Source: Pseudopyrenochaeta lycopersici (lineage: Eukaryota; Ascomycota; Dothideomycetes; Pleosporales; Pseudopyrenochaetaceae). Taken from it: 64,000 nucleotides of DNA. The stretch lies in assembly GCA_003313425.1 (NCBI GenBank), contig NHZP01000036.1:434001-498000 (forward strand), in the 5' to 3' direction. A program made the position numbers and the translations under genes. The notes under the pieces are model-generated. The model did not search any database. It saw only the letters and a program-made list of their open reading frames with translations, and was not told the DNA's origin. Of this stretch, positions 54,198 through 63,344 are shown piece after piece (positions within the stretch are counted from its first letter, which is position 1; each line of letters opens with the position of its first letter).

Positions 54198-55407
54198 GTG
54201 CGCCTAAGTGAAGCCCTCTGGGGAGACAATAGAATAAGAAATGAGGTAAGAGACAAAGGGGGCTCGGTCAGACTGCGGGCGCCTAAGCTGTTCTTTGCAT
54301 TTGATAGCATACCCAAGGCGGCTTTAACCATCTGACTATGTTTATATGACCATGTGAAAGTGCGGATGGGAATTCCTGCGAATCTTTATCCGCAAGTCCA
54401 GGGACGAGATCCCATGCTGCCTTAAGTCAGCCCAGGAGAGTGGATGATGTTCTGCTATGACCAATTAGCGTGCCCGCCAATTCAGCTGGGCGGAACACAA
54501 AAAGGAAGCAAAAACTCGTGGCTTGCCAAAGGCGCGTGTCATCCAGGCCACCATTTCTGCTCTTTTTATGTAATTGCAAAGACAGATGGACAAGATTGGA
54601 TAATGATCAGTTAGTCGACGTAAGGACAGCGTGTAGTAGCTGAAGTACATTCATCAAAACCATAGCACTTCGCATGATAAGAAGGGCTGCTCTAGCAGAT
54701 GCCGACGCGTCGGTCTCCTCTCTGCGATTGATGGGATGAGGTATGCTCGGTGACCTTTGCGGTGGCAACCATGGCCCGCCCAGTCGCCAGCGCATGCGAA
54801 TCCTGACGGGAGGCTCAGGTAGAGAGTGTTGAAACCTGCCCAGGTATACAAAGCGAGCGCTTGGCTGTGCGCACGGGCCTGGCCTTAAATCTGTCTTTTT
54901 GCTCGACTTTCGGCTGCTTTGAGTCCTCTATCAGACCTGATGCCTCCTGCTCCCGTCAGGATTGTGTTGGGAACACCTTAATCGACGCTGCAGCCCCTTC
55001 ATGCCATCTACCCTGCGTACTCTAATGACTTGCGCTTGGTGAAGCCGCTAGTTACCGTTTTGACCAAATTTAAGGTCAATTCTAGTAATGATCCCCGTAC
55101 AGCCCGGGCCATGACCTGCAGATTGTCATGGTCTATTCTGAATTCACGGCAATACCCGAATCGGCGAGAATTGAGTTCTTGGGATCAGGGATTAGAGCAT
55201 ATTGGCTAATTCCGCCTGTTAGCGCGACCCAGGTGCTTTAGCGTTGCGCCCTAATGGGACGAAGGGGCTATGGCTTACAGCTTGCATATGCACGTTATCG
55301 GTGTGGCTCATCTCCTACTTCCCGATAAGAAGGGGCTAACGGGACCCTAGTTGCAGAAGGAACCTAGAGTATTACCTCAGTTTCCTCAGACCATAGATTG
55401 ATCACGT
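54198..55407. other. Upstream region of the receptor gene and 5' side of the Copia element
   Basis: No gene is recognised in 1.2 kb. The first part should hold the receptor promoter. No TGTCAGA-type LTR, the expected 5' LTR of the Copia element, is found before the gag frame, and no clear primer-binding site is seen. Confidence 0.5.
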
Positions 55408-56727
55408 GTGCCAAGCTGCGCTAGACCATTCTGGTCGGGCCGCTCAATCTATAGTCTGAGCTGGACGGCCTGGTACCGCCAGTTTAAGATGAAGTGCGAA
55501 TCATTGAGGAACTGGCCCCTCGTCGACCCGGAAGGTACTGAAGAACCGAAACCGAAGCCAACAGTTCCACGATTACCGAACATTGCCGATTATCAACCTG
55601 CAGCGACAGTTTTGGCGAGGAGCACTACGTCAAGCTCTCGAACGCGCGGAAACACGCAACCAACACAACAAGAGGAGATTCCTTCCGCTACTATTCCAAC
55701 AAGGATCTCCGAACTCTCCCAGAGTGGACAGGAAGCATATAAAGAGGACCGCGATGACTATAAGATACACCTTGAATCGTACAAGCTCTTAGATAAGGAA
55801 TATCAAGAAGAAAGGACGAAGTACGAGAAGCTGATCGAGCATATACTAGCCACTGTCTCACCTCATCTGCAACTAAGCTGCTGTGAGTCGGGCAAGTCGG
55901 TCCGGGAATGGGTAACCTCCCTCCGGGAGACGGTAGGTGTTGACCCACAGGAAGAACGAACTAAAGCGCGAGAGAAGTACCACGCTGCACTCAGGCCAAT
56001 GAGAACCCCAAGCATTTGGGAAACATGGCTGACCGAGTACGATCGAGCAGCAACCCGAGCTGAAACCCTAAAGGTTAGCGAGGTGCTGCAAACAGAAGAT
56101 GTGAAAAATGACTTCCTAGGCGCTGTCTCGAAGGTGGCCCCAACATGGGTAGCTACCTTCTCCGGTCCTGGATATGACAGAACGACCATTAATAGGAAGA
56201 AGATGATGAAACTCTTCCGCGACCACATGAGCCTATCCCACCCATTAAAGGGCACGCAGAAGAGCGCTTTCGCTGCGGGAGAAGCATCATACGTCTCTAA
56301 CGGTGCATCCGTTCAGGGCACACAAAATGGGGACGCCCTGAGTGTGTCGGAAAGAGCGCCATCTGCCCCCTCACAGGGCGGCCAGGGGAAACCCAGGCAG
56401 AAACGAAAACGTGATGGTCAAATGACCAAATCCAAGCAGTTCCCGATTGGGAATACAGCGGCAGCTGGAGATGATTGTCCTGCTTGTGGACAGCGCCACA
56501 ACTTATTAGACTGTTACTACGTGTATACCGAAAAGGCACCCAAGTGGTTTAAGCCAAATCAAAGTATCACTAAACTGGTACAGTACAAAATTGATAATGA
56601 TAATGACTTACAGAGGGCGATACAGGAATCAAGCCCAGAGGCTAAGAAACCGCGCCTTTCCTCCGCATCGCGATCGATTACGCCGCGCATTAAAACATCA
56701 CAAACACCAGACCTATCAACAGATTGA
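55408..56727 (+). CDS. Copia Gag (capsid-like) with CCHC-type knuckle, ends in TGA-CTA
   Basis: The frame encodes up to 439 residues, but its first codon is GTG and the first ATG is codon 28 (55489); an adjacent frame before 55470 looks gag-like too, so the N-terminus is probably frameshifted. WTAWYRQFKMKCESLRNWPL is the usual start of this gag class. A zinc knuckle CPACGQRHNLLDC lies near residue 355-367, followed by YYVYTEKAPKWF. The stop is TGA (56725-56727) directly followed by CTA, and the frame then remains open into pol. Gag packages the element RNA. Confidence 0.85.
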   Translation: MPSCARPFWSGRSIYSLSWTAWYRQFKMKCESLRNWPLVDPEGTEEPKPKPTVPRLPNIADYQPAATVLARSTTSSSRTRGNTQPTQQEEIPSATIPTRISELSQSGQEAYKEDRDDYKIHLESYKLLDKEYQEERTKYEKLIEHILATVSPHLQLSCCESGKSVREWVTSLRETVGVDPQEERTKAREKYHAALRPMRTPSIWETWLTEYDRAATRAETLKVSEVLQTEDVKNDFLGAVSKVAPTWVATFSGPGYDRTTINRKKMMKLFRDHMSLSHPLKGTQKSAFAAGEASYVSNGASVQGTQNGDALSVSERAPSAPSQGGQGKPRQKRKRDGQMTKSKQFPIGNTAAAGDDCPACGQRHNLLDCYYVYTEKAPKWFKPNQSITKLVQYKIDNDNDLQRAIQESSPEAKKPRLSSASRSITPRIKTSQTPDLSTD

Positions 56728-56730
56728 CTA
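56725..56730 (+). promoter_or_regulatory. UGA-CUA putative stop-codon readthrough site
   Basis: Gag and Pol are in one frame and are separated by this single UGA. UGA followed by CUA is the best known readthrough context, used in some viruses and in fungal and animal genes with C-terminal extensions. This would yield Gag and a minor Gag-Pol product. A chance mutation of a former sense codon (for example CGA or TGG) is the alternative; other copies would decide. Confidence 0.6.
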
Positions 56731-59700
56731 GAAGGTCGTGTTATAGCAACTACTGCAGCGGTCATGGCCGCATCAACGTTCAATGCCAATGGTCGAGAAT
56801 ACCCACTTAAGAATGCATTCATCCTTGACTCCGGCTCGACCGCACACATCTGCAATAACATCAATCGAATCGAACACCTTCGCGAGTCGGTAATGGGAGA
56901 CTGCATTTGGGCGGGCAATACACAAGTCTGGATTAAAGGCTATGGGACAGTGTACGTCAAAACCCAAGGAGTGGAAAGGAAGCATACTCTAAGGCTTGAT
57001 AACGTGGCTTGGTGTCCTGACCTCCTCTGTAACCTGGTGTCATTCAGACTACTTAGAAGACAGGGGATCTGGTGGGATAATAAACAAGAGCCAACGACAC
57101 TACGGAGATGGGACAACTCAATCATTGCGTACCTGACGGAAGCACACGACCAATGGGTACTCGAGCAATCAGAGGCAAACGGCAGTGCCTTTTACACCCG
57201 ATTCAACTCTCGAACCAGGCGGGCGCCACAAAGAGCAAGTGCAATACTATGGCATAAGCGCCTAGGGCATCCAGGGCCCGCAGCGATCGAACACCTCGTC
57301 CAACAATCTGAGGGGGTGCGCATCAAAGGCGTCACTACAGTCGAGTGCGATGCATGTGGGAGAGCCAAATCAAAGCGCAGGATCCGCAGAGAACCTCGAC
57401 TGAGCGAAGAAGGGCCAGGAGAACGAATCGCGATCGACTTTCACGACTACGAAGCCGGAAGCTACTCAAAGGAAAAGAGCCAAATGCTTATCACTGACCG
57501 ATTCTCAGCATATAACTGGGATTTCTACTTCGCCGACAACAGACCAGCACGATCTATTATTCGATTACTGGATAATTTCACTTGCTTCCTATATACGCAG
57601 TTCAATATTCTTGTAAAGGTTATTGAGACGGATAACGAGATAGTGACCGTCAAGCCAGAAGTTAAGAGATGGTGCACGTCTAAAGGCATAAAGGTCGAGC
57701 CTTCTGCTCCTGATACCCAATCACAGAATGGCGGAGGAGAACGCTCAGGGGGTGTGATAAAAGAAAAGGCACGTGCGATACGGCTGGATGCTAATCTCCC
57801 CTGGGAACTATGGCCAGAAATCACAAGAGCGGCAGTATACCTATACAATAGAACGCCGAACCACTCAAACCGCTGGAAAAGCCCATACGAGGTATTCTTC
57901 ACAAGGGTCGCTGCTATGAATGGTATCGTCACTGGACCACGGAAACCAAACCAAGCTCATCTTAAAGCATATGGCTGCAAGGCATTTGCAATGACCGACG
58001 ATACCCACCGAGGAAAGTCGCGACTGCAACGCTTGGATCCAAAAGCTTGGATTGGCTATCTTATTGGCTATCAATCTACAAACATCTACCGCGTTTGGAT
58101 CCCGTCACTAGCTAAAGTTATCAGCACAAGAGACGTAGTCTTCGATGAAAGCGTAGTGTTTAGCGGCAAAACGGAAGACCTCATGGACAACCTTATGCAT
58201 AATACCCTGCAGGAGATTGCAACGTGGGTGAAAACGATTGAACTGCCTACACCACCGCGACAGGGACAGCCTGAGACTGGGTCGTTCTACGAAGACGATA
58301 CAATAATGGGAGAGAGTTCAAGTCCACAAGGTCAAAAGTCAAGAGGTTGCCGAAGTAGAAAAGTGATGGACTCATACCCAACGCCGCCAGACACTCCGCC
58401 ACCTGTAGCTCTCCTTAGCCAGGCGTGGACCGACGAACTTGAAGCTAATAGCACGACGACGCAGGGCTCGTCAAAAACAGAACCATGGGCAGCAGCATTT
58501 ATGGCCGGTACTCAAGCAGGGCACGTAGGGGAACACGAAGGCAAGCCCATTGACAAGTCACAGCTGAAGAGAATGCTGGCAAAGGGGGTGAAACCTCACC
58601 GAAACCAATTGCCACCTCTGCCGACGACCTACTCAAAGCTTGAAGATCATCCTCTGCACGAAATGTTCAAGGAAGCTGAACGAGAACACCTAAGGAGCCA
58701 TGAACAAATGAAGTCCTGGGCTGAAGTGCCAATCACTCCCATCAAACGGAGAGGTCACCAAATATTAGACTGCATGTGGGTGTATACCTACAAATTGGAC
58801 AAACACCATCGCCTTATTAAATGCAAAGCACGACTGGTCGTTCGTGGCGATCAGCAACAAAACATCACGTCACAAGACACATACGCAGCCACTTTAGCCA
58901 GCAGGTCTTTTCGAATGCTCATGGCAATCGCTGCCAAGTTCAACCTTGAACTTAAACAGTACGACGTTACTAACGCATTCGTGCATGCAACCATAGATAG
59001 AGAAATCTACATGAGAATGCCACGAGGATACCAGAAGCCCGGAACGATCCTTAAGCTTGAAAAGGCACTTTACGGTCTTCGAATTTCACCGCTCCTATGG
59101 CAGAAAGAATTCGTCTCAACCCTCACCAAACTAGGCTTCAAACAAGTACCACATGAGGCCTGCTGCATGATCAAGGATGGCATTATCATCTTCTTTTACG
59201 TCGATGACATTATCTTAGCCTATCACCAGAAGAAGGAGGTAGAAGCTCAACAAGCTATCAAGGCTCTTCGAGAAAGATACACCTTCACAGGGGGAGAAGA
59301 CTTGCAATGGTTCCTCGGCGTTGAAGTTATCAGAGACCGAGAACAACGATTAATTCAACTCTCCCAGTTAGCCTATGCCGACAAAATTAGCAGACTTGCA
59401 GATAGGAAAGATGTCCGACATGATACCCCAATGGCAAGCGTTGAACTCCAGCCACGCGAGGGATTAGCATCACCAGCAGAAGTCAACAAATACCAGCGTA
59501 AGATTGGTTCCTTACTATTTACCGCCGTTACAACACGACCAGATATCGCCTTCGCAACATCGCGCCTTGCACGCTTCCTCGTCAACCCTGGCACGGAGCA
59601 TCAGGAGGCTGCTGACAGAGTCCTGCTCTACCTTGCAGCGACAAAATCAAGAGCACTCCAATTGGGAGGAGGCGACAAGCTTGAAGTAGCCAGCGATGCA

Positions 59701-60225
59701 TCATTTGCCGATAACACAGTCGATAGAAAGAGTTCGCAAGGTTATGTAATTAAGCTATTCGGTGGTCTTGTTACCTGGAGAGCAAGTAAACAGGACACGG
59801 TTACTACCTCAACGACTGAAGCAGAACTGCTCGCGCTCTCCCAAGTAGCAAAGGAAGCTATCTTTACCTCGCGACTTCTCAAGGAGCTCCAGATATCATT
59901 GCCGGAGTCGACCATTACAATTCAATGCGACAATACACAGACAATTCGACTTGTGACGGAAGAGATTGCAAAACTCCAAACCAAACTTCGACATGTAGAC
60001 ATCCACAATCACTGGCTACGACAGGAAGTATTGCTTGAACGAATTCAAGTTAAATACGTAAAGTCCTCGCAAATGATAGCAGATGGACTTACCAAAGCGC
60101 TGCCCTCAAACAAATGGGAGAACTTTCTTAATCAATTAGGACTGGTAAACAAGAAACCGGCCTTAGCAAAAGAGTTAAAACTCGAGGACATACAGACTCA
60201 AATAGAGGATCTGACAATCGCATAA
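56728..60225 (+). CDS. Copia Pol polyprotein, open and in frame with Gag
   Basis: After the TGA the same frame continues 12 codons to the first ATG (56764) and then 1,153 residues. Domains in order: aspartic protease (FILDSGSTAHICNN); integrase zinc domain (WHKRLGHPGPAAIEHL..CDACGRAK); integrase catalytic Asp (IAIDFHDY), second Asp (VIETDNEIV) and Glu (NGGGERSGGVIKEKAR); reverse transcriptase (QYDVTNAFVHA and the active site FFYVDDIILAY); RNase H (VASDASFAD, TEAELLALSQ, IQCDNTQTIRL). No stop or frameshift was seen. Translation either reads through the UGA from gag or starts anew at 56764. Confidence 0.93.
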   Translation, partial: LEGRVIATTAAVMAASTFNANGREYPLKNAFILDSGSTAHICNNINRIEHLRESVMGDCIWAGNTQVWIKGYGTVYVKTQGVERKHTLRLDNVAWCPDLLCNLVSFRLLRRQGIWWDNKQEPTTLRRWDNSIIAYLTEAHDQWVLEQSEANGSAFYTRFNSRTRRAPQRASAILWHKRLGHPGPAAIEHLVQQSEGVRIKGVTTVECDACGRAKSKRRIRREPRLSEEGPGERIAIDFHDYEAGSYSKEKSQMLITDRFSAYNWDFYFADNRPARSIIRLLDNFTCFLYTQFNILVKVIETDNEIVTVKPEVKRWCTSKGIKVEPSAPDTQSQNGGGERSGGVIKEKARAIRLDANLPWELWPEITRAAVYLYNRTPNHSNRWKSPYEVFFTRVAAMNGIVTGPRKPNQAHLKAYGCKAFAMTDDTHRGKSRLQRLDPKAWIGYLIGYQSTNIYRVWIPSLAKVISTRDVVFDESVVFSGKTEDLMDNLMHNTLQEIATWVKTIELPTPPRQGQPETGSFYEDDTIMGESSSPQGQKSRGCRSRKVMDSYPTPPDTPPPVALLSQAWTDELEANSTTTQGSSKTEPWAAAFMAGTQAGHVGEHEGKPIDKSQLKRMLAKGVKPHRNQLPPLPTTYSKLEDHPLHEMFKEAEREHLRSHEQMKSWAEVPITPIKRRGHQILDCMWVYTYKLDKHHRLIKCKARLVVRGDQQQNITSQDTYAATLASRSFRMLMAIAAKFNLELKQYDVTNAFVHATIDREIYMRMPRGYQKPGTILKLEKALYGLRISPLLWQKEFVSTLTKLGFKQVPHEACCMIKDGIIIFFYVDDIILAYHQKKEVEAQQAIKALRERYTFTGGEDLQWFLGVEVIRDREQRLIQLSQLAYADKISRLADRKDVRHDTPMASVELQPREGLASPAEVNKYQRKIGSLLFTAVTTRPDIAFATSRLARFLVNPGTEHQEAADRVLLYLAATKSRALQLGGGDKLEVASDASFADNTVDRKSSQGYVIKLFGGLVTWRASKQDTVTTSTTEAELLALSQVAKEAIFTSRLLKELQISLPESTITIQCDNTQTIRLVTEEIAKLQTKLRHVDIHNHWLRQEVLLERIQVKYVKSSQMIADGLTKALPSNKWENFLNQLGLVNKKPALAKELKLEDIQTQIEDLTIA

Positions 60226-60261
60226 GATATAAGTTTTTGACAGCTTAGAAGATCACTCCAA

Positions 60262-60271
60262 GCTGAGGGGG
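60262..60271 (+). other. Polypurine tract
   Basis: GCTGAGGGGG lies two bases before the 3' LTR start, the position of the plus-strand primer of LTR retrotransposons. Confidence 0.75.
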
Positions 60272-60273
60272 TG

Positions 60274-60435
60274 TGTCAGATTGTCAAATACAAGGAAAGA
60301 GCGATAAATAGTAGGACCGATAACTATTGCGATCTACGGAACCTCCGGAAGCAGAGGAGCTATAGAAAAGAACAGACAGAACAACAATAAATCATCATCC
60401 GCCTTCTGACCAACACATTCATTAAAATTCTGACA
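60274..60435 (+). repeat. Copia 3' LTR
   Basis: The 162-bp LTR starts TGTCAGATTGTC and ends AAATTCTGACA (TG..CA within inverted TGTCAGA). It contains AATAGTAGGACCGATAACTA and GGAACCTCCGGAAGCAG, found again at 31868-32050 and, inverted, partly at 23666-23886. Its partner at the 5' side was not found. Confidence 0.88.
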
Positions 60436-60527
60436 TAAACACAGACCTGATACATCGATGATACATAGGTGATACCGTCCACGATGCAGTATTCGTATAC
60501 TTCAGTTTTTATGCCTCTTATCTGACA
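60436..60527 (-). repeat. Inverted half-LTR joined to the Copia 3' LTR
   Basis: Reverse complement of the first half of the LTR at 29055-29229, ending TTATCTGACA at 60527. It is back-to-back with the Copia 3' LTR, with the two 3' sides facing each other. It may be the remainder of an older LTR into which the Copia element inserted. Confidence 0.75.
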
Positions 60528-61312
60528 ACTATGCTATTTAGCTATTATAATTAGTAAGAATAACTATTACGTCCCTTATACTTAGGATAGATATATTCTT
60601 TAGCGTATTATTAAGGTGGTAAGACTTTTAATTATTAGATTTAAGAGTCTTTACGTAATAAGTAATAAATAAGATATAAATCTTAATAGGATTTAATAAT
60701 TATTAATTAATTTAATCCTCTATCTTCTTTTACTTCCTTAGGTGTTATGTTATTACACCTAAGATTAGTGTTACGTAACTATCCCTTTTATATCTGTATA
60801 TAACGTAGGCCGGCTGGATGTTCTAGGTACCTATTATCTGACATTAGCACTACCTTACTATTAAAACATACCTAAGAGGTAACAGCTAAAGTAACTATAT
60901 ATTAACGACAGAGAGGAGCTAAAGCGCTGTATAATCTGCTATTATGTGAGGTAGTTAACACGCACAGTTAGGACGGTCGAATTAAGAGTAACTCTATTTA
61001 AAAGAAGTAGACAAAATAGCATATACCTCTTACCTTTGGGAGAGAGGAGCTGCCTAAATACATAAGCTAGATCAGGCTAGTCCTGATCTAGCTATCCAGC
61101 TAGGTAAAAGGTAAAAGGTAACAGTTACCTTTCACCTGCGTCTAGTAACTAGTAACCTGCGTCTAGTAACTTAGAAGGATTAGACCCTAATAAATAGAAA
61201 ATAAATTTTATTATATAAATAATCTAGTATTAGTACTCTCTTTAGATATCTAGAATTAGTGCACTTTAATTAGCTGTAATCTATTATTATATCAATTAGT
61301 TTTAAGACTAGC
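60528..61312. repeat. AT-rich relic region, RIP-like
   Basis: This roughly 780-bp stretch is strongly AT-rich, full of TTA/TAA words, with no reading frame. The only recognisable words are LTR scraps (TATCTGACATTAGCAC near 60836) and the tandem words GTCTAGTAACT (near 61140). It looks like repeat DNA exhausted by C-to-T mutation. It is bounded on the right by a decayed MULE terminus. Confidence 0.6.
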
Positions 61313-61375
61313 GCGGGGGACAAATTTTAAAGGGGGGACAAATCTTAAAAACGGGGGGACAAATCTCACTAGCCT
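61313..61375. repeat. Decayed MULE terminal repeat
   Basis: Three blocks of GGGGGACAAATTTTAA, GGGGGGACAAATCTTAA and GGGGGGACAAATCTCA are spaced like the triple GGGGACAAATCTCA units of the MULE terminus at 47693-47757. C-to-T changes explain most differences. No MULE coding sequence remains beside it. Confidence 0.7.
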
Positions 61376-61564
61376 ATTAGATTTGTTGAGGCGCTAGCGC
61401 CTGATTTGGAACTGGCTTAACGTCTCAATAGAGGCCATCTCTTGTTCCCTAATCCGCTGTCCTTCAAAGCTTATGAGCTTAGCAATGACTGAGAGATTCA
61501 GGGAAAAACTCATAATGCGCTCTTTGGTTCTTCGGGTTTCGAATCTTCCTGCGCTGCTTGCTGG
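61376..61564. other. Unclassified spacer
   Basis: Short sequence between the MULE terminus and the hAT-2 fragment. No feature is recognised. Confidence 0.35.
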
Positions 61565-62420
61565 CACCTCCTTAGAGCTTGGTTAACGCTCTCAAAGTCG
61601 GTATTTCGGACTAATCGAGTAATAATGCGTTGGTGATCGCTTCGAGATGGGTCAAGGCCACACGAACGAAACTAGTTAGCAAGCTTAAAGTCCTCTAGGC
61701 TCTCGTCTTCTGCAAGCTTTGGGTTGGTGCTGAGCCATGTGCTTGCGCACGCTTTGGACACCTCTCGTTACGTTGTAGGTAATCTCCTTTCCGTTTAGGT
61801 AACACGGCTTGCACAACCAGAATCTCGCCTTAGTCATTCGATCTTTCTGCTCTATAGGAACCCCATATTTCCACACCCACTGGGTGACTTTAACATCACT
61901 AAGAGGCGTTGCAAAGCTTGAGATACGCTCCCAATCAACCCCACTGTAGTCAAACTTTAGGGCAGCGGCTGGCTCGTCAGGCTGACTTTCTGGTAGCCAG
62001 ATTGAGTCATCGTTGGTACGCTGTAACTCAGTACGTATAGAGGGATCTGCGATAACTTCTGAAAGCTCGTCGTCGATCGTATCGTTAAGATCAGCCTTTG
62101 CTGGACAGGAGAGTCCTCATCCTGGATAATAAGCTGCGATAATCGTTTACTACGACGTTGTTGCGGTCCAGTATTGTTAAGATAAGTAGCTAATCGCTTT
62201 CGATGATTCTTTAAGCTCATGCTGGCAGTTAATAAAGGAGTAACAAGAGAAATAGATCAAATTTGCAGAAAAACTGTACTAACGCGTTCATGCTCTTATC
62301 TATTGACTTCTCCGCTTCCCCGCTTTTGCGACGCGTCTGTAAACAAGAACAAAAACAAAGCTAACAATACTCGAACGACGATCGTTTACTGATCGTTTAC
62401 ACGAACGATGTCCAGGTCTG
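61565..62420 (-). mobile_element. hAT-2b, 5' fragment of a hAT-2 relative
   Basis: It parallels 6948-7824 of hAT-2 and keeps the right terminus (reverse complement CAGACCTGGACATCG at 62420). It encodes pieces of the N-terminal transposase, including the BED finger (FWLCKPCYLNGKEITYN..HMAQH, 61685-61876), that are less mutated than in hAT-2. One frameshift lies near 62110. It lacks the catalytic part and the left terminus, and is shorter by a GAACGATCG-type unit at the right end. Confidence 0.85.
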
Positions 62421-62499
62421 ATTCCAGAAGCTACACCAGGGTTCTTAATGGTTACTCTACTACAGGGGCATGCCAATCAACACTTGGTCAGGGTAGGCT

Positions 62500-63344
62500 T
62501 CATGCCATGTACATACCACCACCAGCTTGAATCGTCTGCCCGGTAATCCACCTGCTCGACGGCTCCGCGAGCATCGCTATAGCAAGAGCGATATCCTCAG
62601 CCTTGCCCAGCCTATGTTCTAGAGGGGTCATCATCTTTTGCATCTGAACTCCCTGCTCAGAGTCTGGTCCAAATGAGCGAACCATCATGTCCGTATCAGT
62701 AACGGCAGGGGCAACCACATTAACCGTGTGGCCGGCAGCGCCCAGCTCTGAAGCCCAGCCACGGGTCAGAGCTTCTATAGCAACCTTGCTTGCGGCATAG
62801 ATGCTCGCTCCGGGGAAACCGATTCTTCCCAATACAGATCCGATATTGATGATGCGTCCCGGCGCCCGAAGATGCGGAAGCACGGCCTGCGTCATGAAGA
62901 TGACACTGCGAACGTTGACGTCCAGGATGTCCGCGTAGCCCTCCACGGTGATCTCCCCGAGCGGTTTAGAAAATTCCTTTCCCGCGTTGTTGACTAAGAT
63001 GTCGATAGATGGACCGAATGCCGCGCTCGTTGCTGCTACAACCTTGTCTGGGGAGCCGAGGTCGCGCACGTCGGCCCGGATTTTGATGGCCGAAGACATG
63101 TTGTCGAAGCCCTTGATCTTCTCGATCACCTCGTCCGCCAGCTTCTCGCTGCTTGGAGAGACGAACGTGATGGCGACCTAGATTTTGTGGTCAAACCGCT
63201 GGTTTTTTTTCATCTGTTGCTAATTGTTCCTACCTTGGCACCTCGCCTTGCAAGCTCTACGGCGGTTGCTGCGCCGATGCCCCGCGACCCTCCTGTCACG
63301 ATGGCAACCTTACCGGCTAGGGTAGCAGTTTGAGTAGAAGTCAT
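62500..63344 (-). CDS. FabG-type short-chain dehydrogenase/reductase, two exons
   Basis: Exons 63344-63234 and 63177-62500 join to 789 nt (262 residues); the intron is 56 bp with donor GTAGGA. The ATG at 63344 begins MTSTQTATLAGKVAIV. The cofactor loop is TGGSRGIG (17-24); NNAGKEF, a serine in INIGSVLG and Y-x3-K in SIYAASK follow. The end ITGQTIQAGGGMYM is typical of 3-oxoacyl-ACP-reductase-like SDRs. Such enzymes reduce keto groups with NADPH, often in secondary metabolism, but no cluster partner is seen here. No lesions were seen. Confidence 0.92.

Larger units (their letters stand above)
55408..60435 (+). mobile_element. Ty1/Copia retrotransposon with 3' LTR, 5' LTR not found
   Basis: The order is gag, stop codon, pol (protease, integrase, reverse transcriptase, RNase H), polypurine tract and 3' LTR. 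This order is that of Ty1/Copia elements. Pol is fully open. The 5' LTR and the start of gag are missing or decayed, so new copies cannot be made from this locus without help. The element's LTR family has at least five more solo copies in the window. Confidence 0.92.

Noticed and set aside
55110..55150. AGATTGTCATGG as a remnant of the Copia 5' LTR start (compare CAGATTGTCAAATAC).
   Set aside because: The match is only about nine bases, with none of the other LTR words nearby.
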